Assembly: GCF_036588685.1 (NCBI RefSeq)
Contig: NC_086386.1
Coordinates: 50,391,878 to 50,455,877 of the forward strand
Direction: 5' to 3'
Length of the DNA stretch: 64,000 nt
Source of the DNA: Mytilus trossulus
Lineage: Eukaryota; Mollusca; Bivalvia; Mytilida; Mytilidae
Shown here: one piece after another, positions 26,686-40,766 of the stretch
Layout of the letters: each line of letters begins with the position of its first letter
How positions within the stretch are numbered: position 1 is the stretch's first letter
Translations under genes and position numbers: made by a program
Notes under the pieces: model-generated
The model's database searches: none
Told to the model about the DNA's origin: nothing
Seen by the model: the letters and a program-made list of their open reading frames with translations, nothing else

Positions 26686-26785
26686 NNNNNNNNNNNNNNN
26701 NNNNNNNNNNNNNNNNNNNNNNNNNNNNNNNNNNNNNNNNNNNNNNNNNNNNNNNNNNNNNNNNNNNNNNNNNNNNNNNNNNNNN
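26686..26785. other. Assembly gap 2 (100 N), flanks overlapping
   Basis: The sequence that starts after the gap at 26786 (TTATCTCGTC) repeats 26601-26685 before it. Flanking U1 genes are 1480 bp apart, which is one 1295 bp unit plus 100 N plus 85 bp. The gap therefore looks like two contigs that overlap by about 85 bp and were joined without merging, or that lack an unknown whole number of units. Confidence 0.97.
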
Positions 26786-27667
26786 TTATCTCGTCATCCG
26801 TAAATTTCATGTTTTGCCTCTCCGTTTAAGTTACATAAAAAAAAATCCGCTTGCTACAAGTAAAAACTATAAATTAAGTTTGGAAGCTTATTCAATTTGC
26901 TTTACGATGAAAACAAGTTTTTGGTTGGCAAGTTATTTTTTTTTATTTGAAATAGTATGAAATTCAACTATACCTGTTAATTTGCATAAGAGGAAAATAC
27001 GTGCATTTGATGAAAAGTGATGCCGTATTTTATTTGCCTGGCTATATTGAAAAAGCGGAAACTGCATGTGCAGCACGGACGGATTCAAGAAATAATCTCG
27101 CGACCTTTGTCGCCCTCCTTTATCAATTTTAAACGCAAATGATTGCTTTGCCGTCGATTTTTTTCCCCCGCACCAAATTGAGTAAATTTGATTTTAAAAT
27201 TTTGCGCGTACACTGTAAAAATGGTAACTGAATTCGAAACAGAAGCAAACAGTGTTGTATGAACGAAAGGCAGTTACGAAATTGAAGCGACGAAGGAGGG
27301 AAAAACAATAAAGTTCTTGTTGGTTTTTTTTCCTTTATTGCGGAGGAGTGAATTTTAAACAATTATTGATATTCCGTGTGAAAGCATCATGGCGATCTGA
27401 ACGTACGTAGTACGTTTTTAATCCACAGAGTTATCCTACTTTATTTGGTCCCTTTCAACAAATCGTCCTGAAAAAGTGTCCCGGTCTTTAATACACCAAC
27501 GTGTTTCAATGAAATCAGTGGAAGGAGGCAAATGGCCCTCGATGCGAAGTCGATTTTTTTTATTGTATGTTTTAAATTGATGTATCGGCTGACTATAATA
27601 TGTTCGAATACCTCTTTATAAAGTTACTCCTGATTTACTCAAATGGACAAATGTCAGATATCCAAGC

Positions 27668-27831
27668 ATACTTACCTGGTACAGGGAGCACCGTGATCAA
27701 AAAGGCGGTCTCCCCAGGTCGAGGCCTTTCCATTGCACTCCGGTTAGGCTGAAGCCTGCGATTGCCCCAAATGTGGGCAACTCGGGTACGCAATTTTTTA
27801 GTGTGGGGGACTGCGTTCGCGCTATCCCCTG
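27668..27831 (+). ncRNA. U1: U1 snRNA gene, copy 22
   Basis: Identical 164 nt; first gene after gap 2. Confidence 0.96.
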
Positions 27832-28962
27832 TTAATAAATCAAATGTAAAGAGAAGTTCCCAATAAATACTAAAACTTGAAACTGTTGTTAAACTTTTTC
27901 TTTGATACGCTGAGACTGTTCAGGAGTAGCGTAAATTATGATCGCAAACCGGTTTTCCACTCTTTTGTTTCATATCATTGTATTTCATCAATTTGAGTAT
28001 ACGATATAAAGAAGCAAATTAATTTCTCAGTCAGACAACTTGGTTTCTACACTTCATATAAGTAAGTTTTGTTTAAATCATTATCTCGTCATCCGTAAAT
28101 TTCATGTTTTGCCTCTCCGTTTAAGTTACATAAAAAAAAATCCGCTTGCTACAAGTAAAAACTATAAATTAAGTTTGGAAGCTTATTCAATTTGCTTTAC
28201 GATGAAAACAAGTTTTTGGTTGGCAAGTTATTTTTTTTTATTTGAAATAGTATGAAATTCAACTATACCTGTTAATTTGCATAAGAGGAAAATACGTGCA
28301 TTTGATGAAAAGTGATGCCGTATTTTATTTGCCTGGCTATATTGAAAAAGCGGAAACTGCATGTGCAGCACGGACGGATTCAAGAAATAATCTCGCGACC
28401 TTTGTCGCCCTCCTTTATCAATTTTAAACGCAAATGATTGCTTTGCCGTCGATTTTTTTCCCCCGCACCAAATTGAGTAAATTTGATTTTAAAATTTTGC
28501 GCGTACACTGTAAAAATGGTAACTGAATTCGAAACAGAAGCAAACAGTGTTGTATGAACGAAAGGCAGTTACGAAATTGAAGCGACGAAGGAGGGAAAAA
28601 CAATAAAGTTCTTGTTGGTTTTTTTTCCTTTATTGCGGAGGAGTGAATTTTAAACAATTATTGATATTCCGTGTGAAAGCATCATGGCGATCTGAACGTA
28701 CGTAGTACGTTTTTAATCCACAGAGTTATCCTACTTTATTTGGTCCCTTTCAACAAATCGTCCTGAAAAAGTGTCCCGGTCTTTAATACACCAACGTGTT
28801 TCAATGAAATCAGTGGAAGGAGGCAAATGGCCCTCGATGCGAAGTCGATTTTTTTTATTGTATGTTTTAAATTGATGTATCGGCTGACTATAATATGTTC
28901 GAATACCTCTTTATAAAGTTACTCCTGATTTACTCAAATGGACAAATGTCAGATATCCAAGC

Positions 28963-29125
28963 ATACTTACCTGGTACAGGGAGCACCGTGATCAAAAAGG
29001 CGGTCTCCCCAGGTCGAGGCCTTTCCATTGCACTCCGGTTAGGCTGAAGCCTGCGATTGCCCCAAATGTGGGCAACTCGGGTACGCAATTTTTTAGTGTG
29101 GGGGACTGCGTTCGCGCTATCCCTG
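28963..29125 (+). ncRNA. U1: U1 snRNA gene, copy 23 (163 nt, one C missing in stem-loop IV)
   Basis: The CCCC run at nt 159-162 has three C, which would weaken the 3' arm of the terminal stem. It is a single homopolymer change at the start of an indel-rich tract, so it is more likely a consensus error than a true variant. Confidence 0.88.
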
Positions 29126-30255
29126 TTAATAAATCAAATGTAAAGAGAAGTTCCCAATAAATACTAAAACTTGAAACTGTTGTTAAACTTTTTCTTTGAT
29201 ACGCTGAGACTGTTCAGGAGTAGCGTAAATTATGATCGCAAACCGGTTTTCCACTCTTTTGTTTCATATCATTGTATTTCATCAATTTGAGTATACGATA
29301 TAAAGAAGCAAATTAATTTCTCAGTCAGACAACTTGGTTTCTACACTTCATATAAGTAAGTTTTGTTTAAATCATTATCTCGTCATCCGTAAATTTCATG
29401 TTTTGCCTCTCCGTTTAAGTTACATAAAAAAAAATCCGCTTGCTACAAGTAAAAACTATAAATTAAGTTTGGAAGCTTATTCAATTTGCTTTACGATGAA
29501 AACAAGTTTTTGGTTGGCAAGTTATTTTTTTTTATTTGAAATAGTATGAAATTCAACTATACCTGTTAATTTGCATAAGAGGAAAATACGTGCATTTGAT
29601 GAAAAGTGATGCCGTATTTTATTTGCCTGGCTATATTGAAAAAGCGGAAACTGCATGTGCAGCACGGACGGATTCAAGAAATAATCTCGCGACCTTTGTC
29701 GCCCTCCTTTATCAATTTTAAACGCAAATGATTGCTTTGCCGTCGATTTTTTTCCCCCGCACCAAATTGAGTAATTTGATTTTAAAATTTTGCGCGTACA
29801 CTGTAAAAATGGTAACTGAATTCGAAACAGAAGCAAACAGTGTTGTATGAACGAAAGGCAGTTACGAAATTGAAGCGACGAAGGAGGGAAAAACAATAAA
29901 GTTCTTGTTGGTTTTTTTTCCTTTATTGCGGAGGAGTGAATTTTAAACAATTATTGATATTCCGTGTGAAAGCATCATGGCGATCTGAACGTACGTAGTA
30001 CGTTTTTAATCCACAGAGTTATCCTACTTTATTTGGTCCCTTTCAACAAATCGTCCTGAAAAAGTGTCCCGGTCTTTAATACACCAACGTGTTTCAATGA
30101 AATCAGTGGAAGGAGGCAAATGGCCCTCGATGCGAAGTCGATTTTTTTTATTGTATGTTTTAAATTGATGTATCGGCTGACTATAATATGTTCGAATACC
30201 TCTTTATAAAGTTACTCCTGATTTACTCAAATGGACAAATGTCAGATATCCAAGC

Positions 30256-30419
30256 ATACTTACCTGGTACAGGGAGCACCGTGATCAAAAAGGCGGTCTC
30301 CCCAGGTCGAGGCCTTTCCATTGCACTCCGGTTAGGCTGAAGCCTGCGATTGCCCCAAATGTGGGCAACTCGGGTACGCAATTTTTTAGTGTGGGGGACT
30401 GCGTTCGCGCTATCCCCTG
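30256..30419 (+). ncRNA. U1: U1 snRNA gene, copy 24
   Basis: Identical 164 nt; 1293 bp spacing (two bases lost upstream). Confidence 0.96.
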
Positions 30420-31549
30420 TTAATAAATCAAATGTAAAGAGAAGTTCCCAATAAATACTAAAACTTGAAACTGTTGTTAAACTTTTTCTTTGATACGCTG
30501 AGACTGTTCAGGAGTAGCGTAAATTATGATCGCAAACCGGTTTTCCACTCTTTTGTTTCATATCATTGTATTTCATCAATTTGAGTATACGATATAAAGA
30601 AGCAAATTAATTTCTCAGTCAGACAACTTGGTTTCTACACTTCATATAAGTAAGTTTTGTTTAAATCATTATCTCGTCATCCGTAAATTTCATGTTTTGC
30701 CTCTCCGTTTAAGTTACATAAAAAAAAATCCGCTTGCTACAAGTAAAAACTATAAATTAAGTTTGGAAGCTTATTCAATTTGCTTTACGATGAAAACAAG
30801 TTTTTGGTTGGCAAGTTATTTTTTTTTATTTGAAATAGTATGAAATTCAACTATACCTGTTAATTTGCATAAGAGGAAAATACGTGCATTTGATGAAAAG
30901 TGATGCCGTATTTTATTTGCCTGGCTATATTGAAAAAGCGGAAACTGCATGTGCAGCACGGACGGATTCAAGAAATAATCTCGCGACCTTTGTCGCCCTC
31001 CTTTATCAATTTTAAACGCAAATGATTGCTTTGCCGTCGATTTTTTTCCCCCGCACCAAATTGAGTAAATTTGATTTTAAAATTTTGCGCGTACACTGTA
31101 AAAATGGTAACTGAATTCGAAACAGAAGCAAACAGTGTTGTATGAACGAAAGGCAGTTACGAAATTGAAGCGACGAAGGAGGGAAAAACAATAAAGTTCT
31201 TGTTGGTTTTTTTTCCTTTATTGCGGAGGAGTGAATTTTAAACAATTATTGATATTCCGTGTGAAAGCATCATGGCGATCTGAACGTACGTAGTACGTTT
31301 TAATCCACAGAGTTATCCTACTTTATTTGGTCCCTTTCAACAAATCGTCCTGAAAAAGTGTCCCGGTCTTTAATACACCAACGTGTTTCAATGAAATCAG
31401 TGGAAGGAGGCAAATGGCCCTCGATGCGAAGTCGATTTTTTTTATTGTATGTTTTAAATTGATGTATCGGCTGACTATAATATGTTCGAATACCTCTTTA
31501 TAAAGTTACTCCTGATTTACTCAAATGGACAAATGTCAGATATCCAAGC

Positions 31550-31713
31550 ATACTTACCTGGTACAGGGAGCACCGTGATCAAAAAGGCGGTCTCCCCAGG
31601 TCGAGGCCTTTCCATTGCACTCCGGTTAGGCTGAAGCCTGCGATTGCCCCAAATGTGGGCAACTCGGGTACGCAATTTTTTAGTGTGGGGGACTGCGTTC
31701 GCGCTATCCCCTG
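31550..31713 (+). ncRNA. U1: U1 snRNA gene, copy 25
   Basis: Identical 164 nt; a T is lost near 31300 upstream. Confidence 0.96.
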
Positions 31714-32843
31714 TTAATAAATCAAATGTAAAGAGAAGTTCCCAATAAATACTAAAACTTGAAACTGTTGTTAAACTTTTTCTTTGATACGCTGAGACTG
31801 TTCAGGAGTAGCGTAAATTATGATCGCAAACCGGTTTTCCACTCTTTTGTTTCATATCATTGTATTTCATCAATTTGAGTATACGATATAAAGAAGCAAA
31901 TTAATTTCTCAGTCAGACAACTTGGTTTCTACACTTCATATAAGTAAGTTTTGTTTAAATCATTATCTCGTCATCCGTAAATTTCATGTTTTGCCTCTCC
32001 GTTTAAGTTACATAAAAAAAAATCCGCTTGCTACAAGTAAAAACTATAAATTAAGTTTGGAAGCTTATTCAATTTGCTTTACGATGAAAACAAGTTTTTG
32101 GTTGGCAAGTTATTTTTTTTTATTTGAAATAGTATGAAATTCAACTATACCTGTTAATTTGCATAAGAGGAAAATACGTGCATTTGATGAAAAGTGATGC
32201 CGTATTTTATTTGCCTGGCTATATTGAAAAAGCGGAAACTGCATGTGCAGCACGGACGGATTCAAGAAATAATCTCGCGACCTTTGTCGCCCTCCTTTAT
32301 CAATTTTAAACGCAAATGATTGCTTTGCCGTCGATTTTTTTCCCCCGCACCAAATTGAGTAAATTTGATTTTAAAATTTTGCGCGTACACTGTAAAAATG
32401 GTAACTGAATTCGAAACAGAAGCAAACAGTGTTGTATGAACGAAAGGCAGTTACGAATTGAAGCGACGAAGGAGGGAAAAACAATAAAGTTCTTGTTGGT
32501 TTTTTTTCCTTTATTGCGGAGGAGTGAATTTTAAACAATTATTGATATTCCGTGTGAAAGCATCATGGCGATCTGAACGTACGTAGTACGTTTTTAATCC
32601 ACAGAGTTATCCTACTTTATTTGGTCCCTTTCAACAAATCGTCCTGAAAAAGTGTCCCGGTCTTTAATACACCAACGTGTTTCAATGAAATCAGTGGAAG
32701 GAGGCAAATGGCCCTCGATGCGAAGTCGATTTTTTTTATTGTATGTTTTAAATTGATGTATCGGCTGACTATAATATGTTCGAATACCTCTTTATAAAGT
32801 TACTCCTGATTTACTCAAATGGACAAATGTCAGATATCCAAGC

Positions 32844-33007
32844 ATACTTACCTGGTACAGGGAGCACCGTGATCAAAAAGGCGGTCTCCCCAGGTCGAGG
32901 CCTTTCCATTGCACTCCGGTTAGGCTGAAGCCTGCGATTGCCCCAAATGTGGGCAACTCGGGTACGCAATTTTTTAGTGTGGGGGACTGCGTTCGCGCTA
33001 TCCCCTG
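32844..33007 (+). ncRNA. U1: U1 snRNA gene, copy 26
   Basis: Identical 164 nt; an A is lost near 32456 upstream. Confidence 0.96.
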
Positions 33008-34134
33008 TTAATAAATCAAATGTAAAGAGAAGTTCCCAATAAATACTAAAACTTGAAACTGTTGTTAAACTTTTTCTTTGATACGCTGAGACTGTTCAGG
33101 AGTAGCGTAAATTATGATCGCAAACCCGGTTTTCCACTCTTTTGTTTCATATCATTGTATTTCATCAATTTGAGTATACGATATAAAGAAGCAATTAATT
33201 TCTCAGTCAGACAACTTGGTTTCTACACTTCATATAAGTAAGTTTTGTTAAATCATTATCTCGTCATCCGTAAATTTCATGTTTTGCCTCTCCGTTTAAG
33301 TTACATAAAAAAAAATCCGCTTGCTACAAGTAAAAACTATAAATTAAGTTTGGAAGCTTATTCAATTTGCTTTACGATGAAAACAAGTTTTTGGTTGGCA
33401 AGTTATTTTTTTTTATTTGAAATAGTATGAAATTCAACTATACCTGTTAATTTGCATAAGAGGAAAATACGTGCATTTGATGAAAAGTGATGCCGTATTT
33501 TATTTGCCTGGCTATATTGAAAAAGCGGAAACTGCATGTGCAGCACGGACGGATTCAAGAAATAATCTCGCGACCTTTGTCGCCCTCCTTTATCAATTTT
33601 AAACGCAAATGATTGCCTTTGCCGTCGATTTTTTTCCCCCGCACCAAATTGAGTAAATTTGATTTTAAAATTTTGCGCGTACACTGTAAAATGGTAACTG
33701 AATCGAAACAGAAGCAAACAGTGTTGTATGAACGAAAGGCAGTTACGAAATTGAAGCGACGAAGGAGGGAAAAACAATAAAGTTCTTGTTGGTTTTTTTT
33801 CCTTTATTGCGGAGGAGTGAATTTTAAACAATTATTGATATTCCGTGTGAAAGCATCATGGCGATCTGAACGTACGTAGTACGTTTTTAATCCACAGAGT
33901 TATCCTACTTTATTTGGTCCCTTTCAACAAATCGTCCTGAAAAAGTGTCCGGTCTTTAATACACAACGTGTTTCAATGAAATCAGTGGAAGGAGGCAAAT
34001 GGCCCTCGATGCGAAGTCGATTTTTTTTATTGTATGTTTTAAATTGATGTATCGGCTGACTATAATATGTTCGAATACCTCTTTATAAAGTTACTCCTGA
34101 TTTACTCAAATGGACAAATGTCAGATATCCAAGC

Positions 34135-34298
34135 ATACTTACCTGGTACAGGGAGCACCGTGATCAAAAAGGCGGTCTCCCCAGGTCGAGGCCTTTCCAT
34201 TGCACTCCGGTTAGGCTGAAGCCTGCGATTGCCCCAAATGTGGGCAACTCGGGTACGCAATTTTTTAGTGTGGGGGACTGCGTTCGCGCTATCCCCTG
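34135..34298 (+). ncRNA. U1: U1 snRNA gene, copy 27
   Basis: Identical 164 nt, although its upstream spacer has numerous single-base indels (for example near 33125, 33247, 33690, 33950 and 33964). Confidence 0.96.
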
Positions 34299-35421
34299 TT
34301 AATAAATCAAATGTAAAGAGAAGTTCCCAATAAATACTAAAACTTGAAACTGTTGTTAAACTTTTTCTTTGATACGCTGAGACTGTTCAGGAGTAGCGTA
34401 AATTATGATCGCAAACCGGTTTTCCACTCTTTTGTTTCATATCATTGTATTTCATCAATTTGAGTATACGATATAAAGAAGCAAATTAATTTCTCAGTCA
34501 GACAAACTTGGTTTCTACACTTCATATAAGTAAGTTTTGTTTAAATCATTATCTCGTCATCCGTAAATTTCATGTTTTGCCTCTCCGTTTAAGTTACATA
34601 AAAAAAAATCCGCTTGCTACAAGTAAAAACTATAAATTAAGTTTGGAAGCTTATCAATTTGCTTTACGATGAAAACAAGTTTTTGGTGGCAAGTTATTTT
34701 TTCTATTTGAAATAATATGAAATTCAACTATACCTGTTAATTTGCATAAGAGGAAAATACGTGCATTTGATGAAAAGTGATGCCGTATTTATTTGCCTGG
34801 CTATATCGAAAAAGCGGAAACTGCATGTGCAGCACGGACGGATTCAAGAAATAATCTCGCGACCTTTGTCGCCCTCCTTTATCAATTTTAAACGCAAATG
34901 ATTGCCTTTGCCGTCGATTTTTTTCCCCCGCACCAAATTGAGTAATTTGATTTTAAAATTTTGCGCGTACACTGTAAAGATGGTAACTGAATTCGAAACA
35001 GAAGCAAACAGCGTTGTATGACGAAAGGCAGTTACGAATTGAAGCGACGAGGAGGGAAAAACAATAAAGTTCTTGTTGGTTTTTTTTTCCTTTATTGCGG
35101 AGGAGTGAATTTTAAACAATTATTGATATTCCGTGTGCAAGCATCATGGCGATCTGAACGTACGTAGTACGTTTTTAATCCACAGAGTTATCCTACTTTA
35201 TTTGGTCCCTTTCAACAAATCGTCCTGAAAAAGTGTCCCGGTCTTTAATACACCAACGTGTTTCAATGAAATCAGTGGAAAGAGGCAATGGCCCTCGATG
35301 CGAGTCGATTTTTTTTATTGTATGTTTTAAATTGATGTATCGGCTGACTATAATATGTTCGAATACCTCTTTATAAAGTTACTCCTGATTTACTCAAATG
35401 ACAAATGTCAGATATCCAAGC

Positions 35422-35585
35422 ATACTTACCTGGTACAGGGAGCACCGTGATCAAAAAGGCGGTCTCCCCAGGTCGAGGCCTTTCCATTGCACTCCGGTTA
35501 GGCTGAAGCCTGCGATTGCCCCAAATGTGGGCAACTCGGGTACGCAATTTTTTAGTGTGGGGGACTGCGTTCGCGCTATCCCCTG
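35422..35585 (+). ncRNA. U1: U1 snRNA gene, copy 28, inside a type B tract
   Basis: Identical 164 nt; 1287 bp spacing. Flanking spacer bases from 34703 to 35691 match the type B units found after 49644. Confidence 0.96.
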
Positions 35586-36715
35586 TTAATAAATCAAATG
35601 TAAAGAGAAGTTCCCAATAAATACTAAAACTTGAAACTGTTGTTAAACTTTTTCTTTGATACGCTGAGACTGTTCAGAGTAGCGTAAATTGTGATCGCAA
35701 ACCGGTTTTCCACTCTTTTGTTTCATATCATTGTATTTCATCAATTTGAGTATACGATATAAAGAAGCAAATTAATTTCTCAGTCAGACAACTTGGTTTC
35801 TACACTTCATATAAGTAAGTTTTGTTTAAATCATTATCTCGTCATCCGTAAATTTCATGTTTTGCCTCTCCGTTTAAGTTACATAAAAAAAAAATCCGCT
35901 TGCTACAAGTAAAAACTATAAATTAAGTTTGGAAGCTTATTCAATTTGCTTTACGATGAAAACAAGTTTTTGGTTGGCAAGTTATTTTTTTTTATTTGAA
36001 ATAGTATGAAATTCAACTATACCTGTTAATTTGCATAAGAGGAAAATACGTGCATTTGATGAAAGTGATGCCGTATTTTATTTGCCTGGCTATATTGAAA
36101 AAGCGGAAACTGCATGTGCAGCACGGACGGATTCAAGAAATAATCTCGCGACCTTTGTCGCCCTCCTTTATCAATTTTAAACGCAAATGATTGCTTTGCC
36201 GTCGATTTTTTTCCCCCGCACCAAATTGAGTAAATTTGATTTTAAAATTTTGCGCGTACACTGTAAAAATGGTAACTGAATTCGAAACAGAAGCAAACAG
36301 TGTTGTATGAACGAAAGGCAGTTACGAAATTGAAGCGACGAAGGAGGGAAAAACAATAAAGTTCTTGTTGGTTTTTTTTCCTTTATTGCGGAGGAGTGAA
36401 TTTTAAACAATTATTGATATTCCGTGTGAAAGCATCATGGCGATCTGAACGTACGTAGTACGTTTTTAATCCACAGAGTTATCCTACTTTATTTGGTCCC
36501 TTTCAACAAATCGTCCTGAAAAAGTGTCCCGGTCTTTAATACACCAACGTGTTTCAATGAAATCAGTGGAAGGAGGCAAATGGCCCTCGATGCGAAGTCG
36601 ATTTTTTTTATTGTATGTTTTAAATTGATGTATCGGCTGACTATAATATGTTCGAATACCTCTTTATAAAGTTACTCCTGATTTACTCAAATGGACAAAT
36701 GTCAGATATCCAAGC

Positions 36716-36879
36716 ATACTTACCTGGTACAGGGAGCACCGTGATCAAAAAGGCGGTCTCCCCAGGTCGAGGCCTTTCCATTGCACTCCGGTTAGGCTGA
36801 AGCCTGCGATTGCCCCAAATGTGGGCAACTCGGGTACGCAATTTTTTAGTGTGGGGGACTGCGTTCGCGCTATCCCCTG
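36716..36879 (+). ncRNA. U1: U1 snRNA gene, copy 29
   Basis: Identical 164 nt; type A spacer resumes upstream. Confidence 0.96.
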
Positions 36880-38010
36880 TTAATAAATCAAATGTAAAGA
36901 GAAGTTCCCAATAAATACTAAAACTTGAAACTGTTGTTAAACTTTTTCTTTGATACGCTGAGACTGTTCAGGAGTAGCGTAAATTATGATCGCAAACCGG
37001 TTTTCCACTCTTTTGTTTCATATCATTGTATTTCATCAATTTGAGTATACGATATAAAGAAGCAAATTAATTTCTCAGTCAGACAACTTGGTTTCTACAC
37101 TTCATATAAGTAAGTTTTGTTTAAATCATTATCTCGTCATCCGTAAATTTCATGTTTTGCCTCTCCGTTTAAGTTACATAAAAAAAAATCCGCTTGCTAC
37201 AAGTAAAAACTATAAATTAAGTTTGGAAGCTTATTCAATTTGCTTTACGATGAAAACAAGTTTTTGGTTGGCAAGTTATTTTTTTTTATTTGAAATAGTA
37301 TGAAATTCAACTATACCTGTTAATTTGCATAAGAGGAAAATACGTGCATTTGATGAAAAGTGATGCCGTATTTTATTTGCCTGGCTATATTGAAAAAGCG
37401 GAAACTGCATGTGCAGCACGGACGGATTCAAGAAATAATCTCGCGACCTTTGTCGCCCTCCTTTATCAATTTTAAACGCAAATGATTGCTTTGCCGTCGA
37501 TTTTTTTCCCCCGCACCAAATTGAGTAAATTTGATTTTAAAATTTTGCGCGTACACTGTAAAAATGGTAACTGAATTCGAAACAGAAGCAAACAGTGTTG
37601 TATGAACGAAAGGCAGTTACGAAATTGAAGCGACGAAGGAGGGAAAAACAATAAAGTTCTTGTTGGTTTTTTTTCCTTTATTGCGGAGGAGTGAATTTTA
37701 AACAATTATTGATATTCCGTGTGAAAGCATCATGGCGATCTGAACGTACGTAGTACGTTTTTAATCCACAGAGTTATCCTACTTTATTTGGTCCCTTTCA
37801 ACAAATCGTCCTGAAAAAGTGTCCCGGTCTTTAATACACCAACGTGTTTCAATGAAATCAGTGGAAGGAGGCAAATGGCCCTCGATGCGAAGTCGATTTT
37901 TTTTATTGTATGTTTTAAATTGATGTATCGGCTGACTATAATATGTTCGAATACCTCTTTATAAAGTTACTCCTGATTTACTCAAATGGACAAATGTCAG
38001 ATATCCAAGC

Positions 38011-38174
38011 ATACTTACCTGGTACAGGGAGCACCGTGATCAAAAAGGCGGTCTCCCCAGGTCGAGGCCTTTCCATTGCACTCCGGTTAGGCTGAAGCCT
38101 GCGATTGCCCCAAATGTGGGCAACTCGGGTACGCAATTTTTTAGTGTGGGGGACTGCGTTCGCGCTATCCCCTG
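38011..38174 (+). ncRNA. U1: U1 snRNA gene, copy 30
   Basis: Identical 164 nt; 1295 bp spacing. Confidence 0.96.
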
Positions 38175-39305
38175 TTAATAAATCAAATGTAAAGAGAAGT
38201 TCCCAATAAATACTAAAACTTGAAACTGTTGTTAAACTTTTTCTTTGATACGCTGAGACTGTTCAGGAGTAGCGTAAATTATGATCGCAAACCGGTTTTC
38301 CACTCTTTTGTTTCATATCATTGTATTTCATCAATTTGAGTATACGATATAAAGAAGCAAATTAATTTCTCAGTCAGACAACTTGGTTTCTACACTTCAT
38401 AAAGTAAGTTTTGTTTAAATCATTATCTCGTCATCCGTAAATTTCATGTTTTGCCTCTCCGTTTAAGTTACATAAAAAAAAATCCGCTTGCTACAAGTAA
38501 AAACTATAAATTAAGTTTGGAAGCTTATTCAATTTGCTTTACGATGAAAACAAGTTTTTGGTTGGCAAGTTATTTTTTTTTATTTGAAATAGTATGAAAT
38601 TCAACTATACCTGTTAATTTGCATAAGAGGAAAATACGTGCATTTGATGAAAAGTGATGCCGTATTTTATTTGCCTGGCTATATTGAAAAAGCGGAAACT
38701 GCATGTGCAGCACGGACGGATTCAAGAAATAATCTCGCGACCTTTGTCGCCCTCCTTTATCAATTTTAAACGCAAATGATTGCTTTGCCGTCGATTTTTT
38801 TCCCCCGCACCAAATTGAGTAAATTTGATTTTAAAATTTTGCGCGTACACTGTAAAAATGGTAACTGAATTCGAAACAGAAGCAAACAGTGTTGTATGAA
38901 CGAAAGGCAGTTACGAAATTGAAGCGACGAAGGAGGGAAAAACAATAAAGTTCTTGTTGGTTTTTTTTTCCTTTATTGCGGAGGAGTGAATTTTAAACAA
39001 TTATTGATATTCCGTGTGAAAGCATCATGGCGATCTGAACGTACGTAGTACGTTTTTAATCCACAGAGTTATCCTACTTTATTTGGTCCCTTTCAACAAA
39101 TCGTCCTGAAAAAGTGTCCCGGTCTTTAATACACCAACGTGTTTCAATGAAATCAGTGGAAGGAGGCAAATGGCCCTCGATGCGAAGTCGATTTTTTTTA
39201 TTGTATGTTTTAAATTGATGTATCGGCTGACTATAATATGTTCGAATACCTCTTTATAAAGTTACTCCTGATTTACTCAAATGGACAAATGTCAGATATC
39301 CAAGC

Positions 39306-39469
39306 ATACTTACCTGGTACAGGGAGCACCGTGATCAAAAAGGCGGTCTCCCCAGGTCGAGGCCTTTCCATTGCACTCCGGTTAGGCTGAAGCCTGCGAT
39401 TGCCCCAAATGTGGGCAACTCGGGTACGCAATTTTTTAGTGTGGGGGACTGCGTTCGCGCTATCCCCTG
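39306..39469 (+). ncRNA. U1: U1 snRNA gene, copy 31
   Basis: Identical 164 nt; 1295 bp spacing. Confidence 0.96.
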
Positions 39470-40603
39470 TTAATAAATCAAATGTAAAGAGAAGTTCCCA
39501 ATAAATACTAAAACTTGAAACTGTTGTTAAACTTTTTCTTTGATACGCTGAGACTGTTCAGGAGTAGCGTAAATTATGATCGCAAACCGGTTTTCCACTC
39601 TTTTGTTTCATATCATTGTATTTCATCAATTTGAGTATACGATATAAAGAAGCAAATTAATTTCTCAGTCAGACAACTTGGTTTCTACACTTCATATAAG
39701 TAAGTTTTGTTTAAATCATTATCTCGTCATCCGTAAATTTCATGTTTTTGCCTCTCCGTTTAAGTTACATAAAAAAAAAATCCGCTTGCTACAAGTAAAA
39801 ACTATAAATTAAGTTTGGAAGCTTATTCAATTTGCTTTACGATGAAAACAAGTTTTTGGTTGGCAAGTTATTTTTTTTTATTTGAAATAGTATGAAATTC
39901 AACTATACCTGTTAATTTGCATAAGAGGAAAATACGTGCATTTGATGAAAAGTGATGCCGTATTTTATTTGCCTGGCTATATTGAAAAAGCGGAAACTGC
40001 ATGTGCAGCACGGACGGATTCAAGAAATAATCTCGCGACCTTTGTCGCCCTCCTTTATCAATTTTAAACGCAAATGATTGCTTTGCCGTCGATTTTTTTC
40101 CCCCGCACCAAATTGAGTAAATTTGATTTTAAAATTTTGCGCGTACACTGTAAAAATGGTAACTGAATTCGAAACAGAAGCAAACAGTGTTGTATGAACG
40201 AAAGGCAGTTACGAAATTGAAGCGACGAAGGAGGGAAAAACAATAAAGTTCTTGTTGGTTTTTTTTCCTTTATTGCGGAGGAGTGAATTTTAAACAATTA
40301 TTGATATTCCGTGTGAAAGCATCATGGCGATCTGAACGTACGTAGTACGTTTTTAATCCACAGAGTTATCCTACTTTATTTGGTCCCCTTTCAACAAATC
40401 GTCCTGAAAAAGTGTCCCGGTCTTTAATACACCAACGTGTTTCAATGAAATCAGTGGAAGGAGGCAAATGGCCCTCGATGCGAAGTCGATTTTTTTTATT
40501 GTATGTTTTAAATTGATGTATCGGCTGACTATAATATGTTCGAATACCTCTTTATAAAGTTACTCCTGATTTACTCAAATGGACAAATGTCAGATATCCA
40601 AGC

Positions 40604-40766
40604 ATACTTACCTGGTACAGGGAGCACCGTGATCAAAAAGGCGGTCTCCCCAGGTCGAGGCCTTTCATTGCACTCCGGTTAGGCTGAAGCCTGCGATTGC
40701 CCCAAATGTGGGCAACTCGGGTACGCAATTTTTTAGTGTGGGGGACTGCGTTCGCGCTATCCCCTG
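40604..40766 (+). ncRNA. U1: U1 snRNA gene, copy 32 (163 nt, one C missing in stem-loop II)
   Basis: One C of the pair at nt 63-64 is absent, just before the U1A loop. It lies in an indel-rich tract, so an error is suspected. Confidence 0.88.

Noticed and set aside
29522-29950. 142-codon frame on the minus strand (also at 33403-33831)
   Set aside because: Made by fusing two spacer frames through single-base indels in error-prone tracts; not present in clean units.
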